This document shows, in pieces, positions 15,887 through 18,097 of a stretch of DNA of 18,097 nt. This stretch comes from Granulicella sp. GTDB lineage: Bacteria; Acidobacteriota; Terriglobia; Terriglobales; Acidobacteriaceae. The first letter of the stretch is position 1. Each line of letters opens with the position of its first letter. The translations under genes were made by a program, and so were the position numbers. Below the pieces are notes generated by a model. The model ran no database searches. It saw only the letters and a program-made list of their open reading frames with translations, and was not told the DNA's origin. The stretch spans positions 1-18,097 of the forward strand of contig PKWK01000007.1 in NCBI GenBank assembly GCA_003133205.1, given 5' to 3'.

Positions 15887-16989
15887 ATGGATGCTCCGGT
15901 GTTCCTGCGGTTTCTTGCTATGCGGCGCCTCTGCTTCTCTCGGAGCCAGCGCAGGTAATTGGTCTCGTTGTTCAAAATCAGAAGACAGGTGTCGATACTT
16001 CTGAAGATTCTTGGATACGAAGTTGTTCTCTGCCGGTAATCGAGGCGGCAGAGGCCCTTGTAGAGTTCATCCAGCCGATCGCGGATGCAGGGCGGAATGT
16101 TCGGGCTGAGACTGTCAATCGCTGGTAACGGATACCCGGCACTCAGCGCCCCAACGCTCTGGTGGAAGATCGACGACCGCTGGTCGCGCGGTACTACCGC
16201 AAGTGGCGCCAAGACTGCCGTAAGAAGGTTTGGACCGAACATCTGTACGCCGAGATTAACGCCAGTAAAGAGTTCAAACAGAATCGAGCCAAGGGCGAAG
16301 AAATCTGCGGAAAATGCGATCTTCGGGTCAATATCGTGGAGGCACGCAACCATCTCCGGAGGGCAATACCGGATATCTCCCGGCGGGAAAGAGTAGTTGG
16401 TGAGAAGTGGGGTTTCGCTCTCCCTCAGCGAGCGCGCAGTTCCAAAGTCGGAGAGTTTGATCGACCTATTGGATAGAATGAGGAGGAAATTGCTTGGCTT
16501 CAGATCACGATGTGCGACACCCCTATTGTGCACGCGCTGAAGGGCGCGAGCCATTACTCGGAATGCGTTAAGTAACGCGTCAGCGGGCCAATGTTCGTTG
16601 GCGATGATCGCTTCCATGTCCGAGTCTGCCTTTTCAAGGGCGTAATAGGAGAACTTCAGGGGAATCGTGATTCCCGGGATCGTTGTGTGCAGATGCTCGG
16701 TGAATTCGGATCGACCTGCAACCAATCCGATTATGTCGCGTGCTCCTGAAAAATCTGCGAGGACGCGGGCTTCACGTTCGAAGCACTCCCAACGGTAGGC
16801 ATCTGTTGGAGTTAGCCGATCTGGCCGGAAGAATTTGAGTACGACCTCCTTGCCGTCGAACTGGTCAGTAGCCAGGAGGACCAGTGAAAAATGTCCGCCG
16901 CCCCCGACCGGATTGATCCGCCGTATGTTTGTGAATCGACCGTCGAGGGTTCCTCGGCCCTCTATCAGTTTTAGAAAAGCGTCAACCAT
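15883..16989 (-). CDS. Eukaryotic-like Ser/Thr protein kinase, soluble, second gene of the operon
   Basis: It encodes 368 residues from the ATG at 16989; a TTG at 17013 is in frame but less likely. All kinase motifs are present: Gly loop GGGGHFSLV (29-37), VVLK (K52), helix-C Glu within FEREARVL (~71-73), HRDLKPSN (160-167), DFG (181-183), a PPE variant of the APE motif (210-212) and the helix-F Asp in SADFFALGSI (~229). It should therefore be active. After the catalytic domain comes a short very basic tail (REKQRRRIARNRR). It has no transmembrane helix and no PASTA, NHL or TPR domain of its own, unlike many acidobacterial kinases. Its start overlaps the end of the XRE gene by 8 bases, and its TGA overlaps the TPR start by 4, so the three are one transcript. 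The target is unknown; the TPR protein and the XRE regulator are the natural candidates. Confidence 0.9.
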   Translation of the reverse strand: MVDAFLKLIEGRGTLDGRFTNIRRINPVGGGGHFSLVLLATDQFDGKEVVLKFFRPDRLTPTDAYRWECFEREARVLADFSGARDIIGLVAGRSEFTEHLHTTIPGITIPLKFSYYALEKADSDMEAIIANEHWPADALLNAFRVMARALQRVHNRGVAHRDLKPSNFLLILSNRSIKLSDFGTARSLRESETPLLTNYSFPPGDIRYCPPEMVACLHDIDPKIAFSADFFALGSILFELFTGVNLGVQMFGPNLLTAVLAPLAVVPRDQRSSIFHQSVGALSAGYPLPAIDSLSPNIPPCIRDRLDELYKGLCRLDYRQRTTSYPRIFRSIDTCLLILNNETNYLRWLREKQRRRIARNRRNTGASI

Positions 16990-17284
16990 CTTGATCTGCC
17001 CGGCCCTTGCCAAAGCGCGTCCTCAGGTAGTCGAGCGCGTCATGTGGATGATTACGAAGGATTTCCACGACGTCTGGCGGGACCCGTCCTGCTGCCAGCA
17101 GGAGTTCACTTGAATCGTAGTTGAAATACGACGCGACGCGGTGAACGAATTCCTCTGATGGTTGCGCTTCGGCATTTTCAAGCTTGCTCAGGTATCCGTA
17201 GGTCACGCCCAGTCCCGGCGCCAGCTTTTTAATGCCTATGCCGTTCCGATAGCGCAGACTTCTTAGAATCGGACCAAACTCCAT
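16982..17284 (-). CDS. XRE-family HTH transcriptional regulator, first gene of the operon
   Basis: It encodes 100 residues. Residues ~5-62 form a Cro/C1-type helix-turn-helix (FGPILRSLRYRNGIGIKKLA, then GVTYGYLSKLENAEAQPSEE and FVHRVASYF). The C-terminal part ELLLAAGRVPPDVVEILRNH is shared by a common group of small XRE regulators found next to restriction, toxin-antitoxin and other defence genes. It should bind DNA as a dimer and probably represses its own operon, since repeats surround its promoter. A promoter TTGACA-17-TAGCCT places the transcription start at or within a base of the ATG, so the message would be leaderless. No Shine-Dalgarno is visible, which agrees. Confidence 0.85.
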   Translation of the reverse strand: MEFGPILRSLRYRNGIGIKKLAPGLGVTYGYLSKLENAEAQPSEEFVHRVASYFNYDSSELLLAAGRVPPDVVEILRNHPHDALDYLRTRFGKGRADQDG

Positions 17285-17290
17285 GCAAGC

Positions 17291-17319
17291 AGGCTACCCT
17301 GGGTTTCCAAGTTTGTCAA
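17291..17319 (-). promoter_or_regulatory. Promoter of the XRE-kinase-TPR operon, predicted leaderless
   Basis: On the minus strand, TTGACA (17319-17314) is followed by 17 bases and TAGCCT (17296-17291). Seven bases on from the -10 is the ATG at 17284. The -35 is perfect and the -10 is weak (3 of 6), as expected of a promoter held under regulation. Confidence 0.5.
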
Positions 17320-17337
17320 CCCATGCCCAACTTGTCA
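17301..17337. promoter_or_regulatory. Repeats over the XRE promoter, candidate operator
   Basis: Three overlapping symmetric elements lie here: GGGTT (17301-17305) with AACCC (17318-17322); CAAGTT (17308-17313) with AACTTG (17329-17334); and a direct repeat TTGTCA at 17313-17318 and 17332-17337, 19 bases apart. They cover the -35 and the spacer. Autoregulation by the XRE protein is inferred. Confidence 0.35.
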
Positions 17338-17486
17338 CTCCACGGCGACGGATTAGGCGAGGTTATGTTGACCGCGGCGATGGGATGTTCATTCTTCCTA
17401 CCAGGTAAGACGTGCGAGACTCACCGCAGGCAACTTCGGTTTCACCCGCCCAGCGAAACGGCCTCACCTTCGCGTGGGGCCTTTTG

Positions 17487-17693
17487 CTACTTCTTGACAG
17501 AGTACAAAGGCAGTCTGAGAGTGGTGGAACTGACTTTCACTGTGACGGTCCTCGGTGGGCTGACAACCTCGCTGACTTTGACCTTTACGATTCTCGGTGG
17601 GGTCGGCTGCTGCTCAATCCTCCTGACCGTGACGGTCATTGTCCCAGCCTTATCGATCCCGGTCTTGGTTGATACAGCCACCTTCTTCGTCAT
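17487..17693 (-). CDS. Small 68-residue protein of repeated VxVKV strands
   Basis: The start ATG has GAGG (17701-17704) 7 bases upstream. The product is basic and built of repeats: TMTVTVRR (18-25), PPRIVKVKVSEV (32-43), PPRTVTVKVSST (46-57). The last two lie 14 residues apart, and the DNA repeats with a 42-base period (17530-17559 and 17572-17601). Alternating Val/Thr/Lys suggests beta-strands or a beta-hairpin. No family recognised, no signal peptide and no membrane segment. It lies about 200 bases upstream of the XRE gene on the same strand, with the XRE gene's own promoter in between. It may be a real small gene with a proper ribosome site, or a relic of repeat expansion. Confidence 0.45.
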   Translation of the reverse strand: MTKKVAVSTKTGIDKAGTMTVTVRRIEQQPTPPRIVKVKVSEVVSPPRTVTVKVSSTTLRLPLYSVKK

Positions 17694-18097
17694 GTTAGAT
17701 CCTCATCTCTCTGTCTACGAGTATGCGCTTTTGGCTGGAGATCCAGAGGCGTCTTGCAGACGCAGCAGGCCCTGCCGGCCAGCCTCCTCCGTGCCGTCGA
17801 TGCGCGCTCTCGCCCCTACCGGACGGCTCTGGAGCATGATGTGGTGATCGAGATTCGTCTGCGGGCGGGAGCGAAGGGTGCGGGGCGGGTGAGGGTGGTT
17901 GGGGCGGCTCAGGGTGAGGGGTTGGGTTCGGAGGTTGGACCCCACCCATGCGCGATGAGACTGCGCATAAATGGGGCACCCAAGATGGTCTTGTGGGTGG
18001 CCACCGGCGTCTTCTGGTGACTACCGGAATTGTTCTATTTCTTGAGGCGATGTATAACGGGCGGGATCATGAAAAGAGCCTAGGGGGTGTCATCAAA
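17694..18097. other. Region without a supportable gene at the right edge
   Basis: Open frames on both strands here are Pro/Arg/Gly-rich, lack recognisable motifs and overlap one another. The part around 17870-17940 is a G-rich run on the plus strand, which makes such frames by chance. Confidence 0.5.
18030..18058 (+). promoter_or_regulatory. Possible promoter reading out of the window
   Basis: TTGTTC (18030-18035), a 17-base spacer, then TATAAC (18053-18058, 5 of 6). It would serve a gene beyond the right edge. Confidence 0.3.

Noticed and set aside
17695..18020. Pro-rich minus-strand and Arg/Gly-rich plus-strand frames at the right end
   Set aside because: They overlap each other in a G-rich segment that makes open frames by composition, and no motifs are seen.

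Overview
The window looks like an accessory, rearranged stretch of a soil-type Acidobacteriota chromosome, probably Terriglobia-like. The organism call is inference. It rests on a secreted protein with a tail of Ig-like repeats of the kind abundant in that phylum, on fucose-directed glycoside hydrolases with Tat/Sec signals, on eukaryotic-like kinase/TPR genes and on intergenic mini-hairpins. No rRNA, tRNA or CRISPR array was seen.

Layout, left to right. (1) Positions 1-305 hold a 5'-truncated SRAP/YedK-type gene remnant on the minus strand. (2) A clear sigma70-type promoter (334-362) leads into a large secreted beta-propeller plus Ig-repeat protein (413-3475), followed by a UUCG hairpin and a small array of GGGC..GCCC hairpins. 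(3) 3.8-5.3 kb is a gene graveyard: an IS630 transposase 5' remnant, an internal fragment of the transcription accessory gene tex, and a near-complete zinc-ribbon hypothetical of the 'MGGSGSGR' type that ends exactly where the tex fragment begins. (4) 5446-6730 is the N-terminal part of a defence-type PD-(D/E)XK nuclease / P-loop NTPase gene whose 3' end has been lost. It is joined tail-to-tail to a GH3 beta-glucosidase gene (7277-6730, minus) that also carries an amber stop.

(5) 7.3-12.9 kb is a glycan-degradation locus. GH29 alpha-L-fucosidase, a secreted propeller enzyme paralogous to the one at 413-3475, and the broken GH3 gene run on the minus strand as one likely operon. A GH95-like hydrolase is transcribed divergently from a roughly 490-bp control region that contains a palindrome and a helically phased direct repeat. 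Together these would remove fucose from a fucosylated plant or microbial polysaccharide and clip its glucosides (inference).

(6) 13.2-13.9 kb holds the C-terminal remnant of a DUF499 protein, a family linked to anti-phage islands. With the broken nuclease-NTPase, it suggests a decayed defence island. (7) 17.3-14.1 kb (minus) is the most interesting intact unit: a tightly overlapping three-gene operon encoding an XRE-type repressor, a soluble Ser/Thr protein kinase with all catalytic motifs, and a 595-residue TPR protein. It sits behind a promoter that predicts a leaderless transcript and is overlaid by repeats that could be the XRE operator. Upstream of it lies a small 68-residue protein built of VxVKV-type repeats. 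The last 400 bases hold no gene I can support, only a possible promoter reading out of the window.
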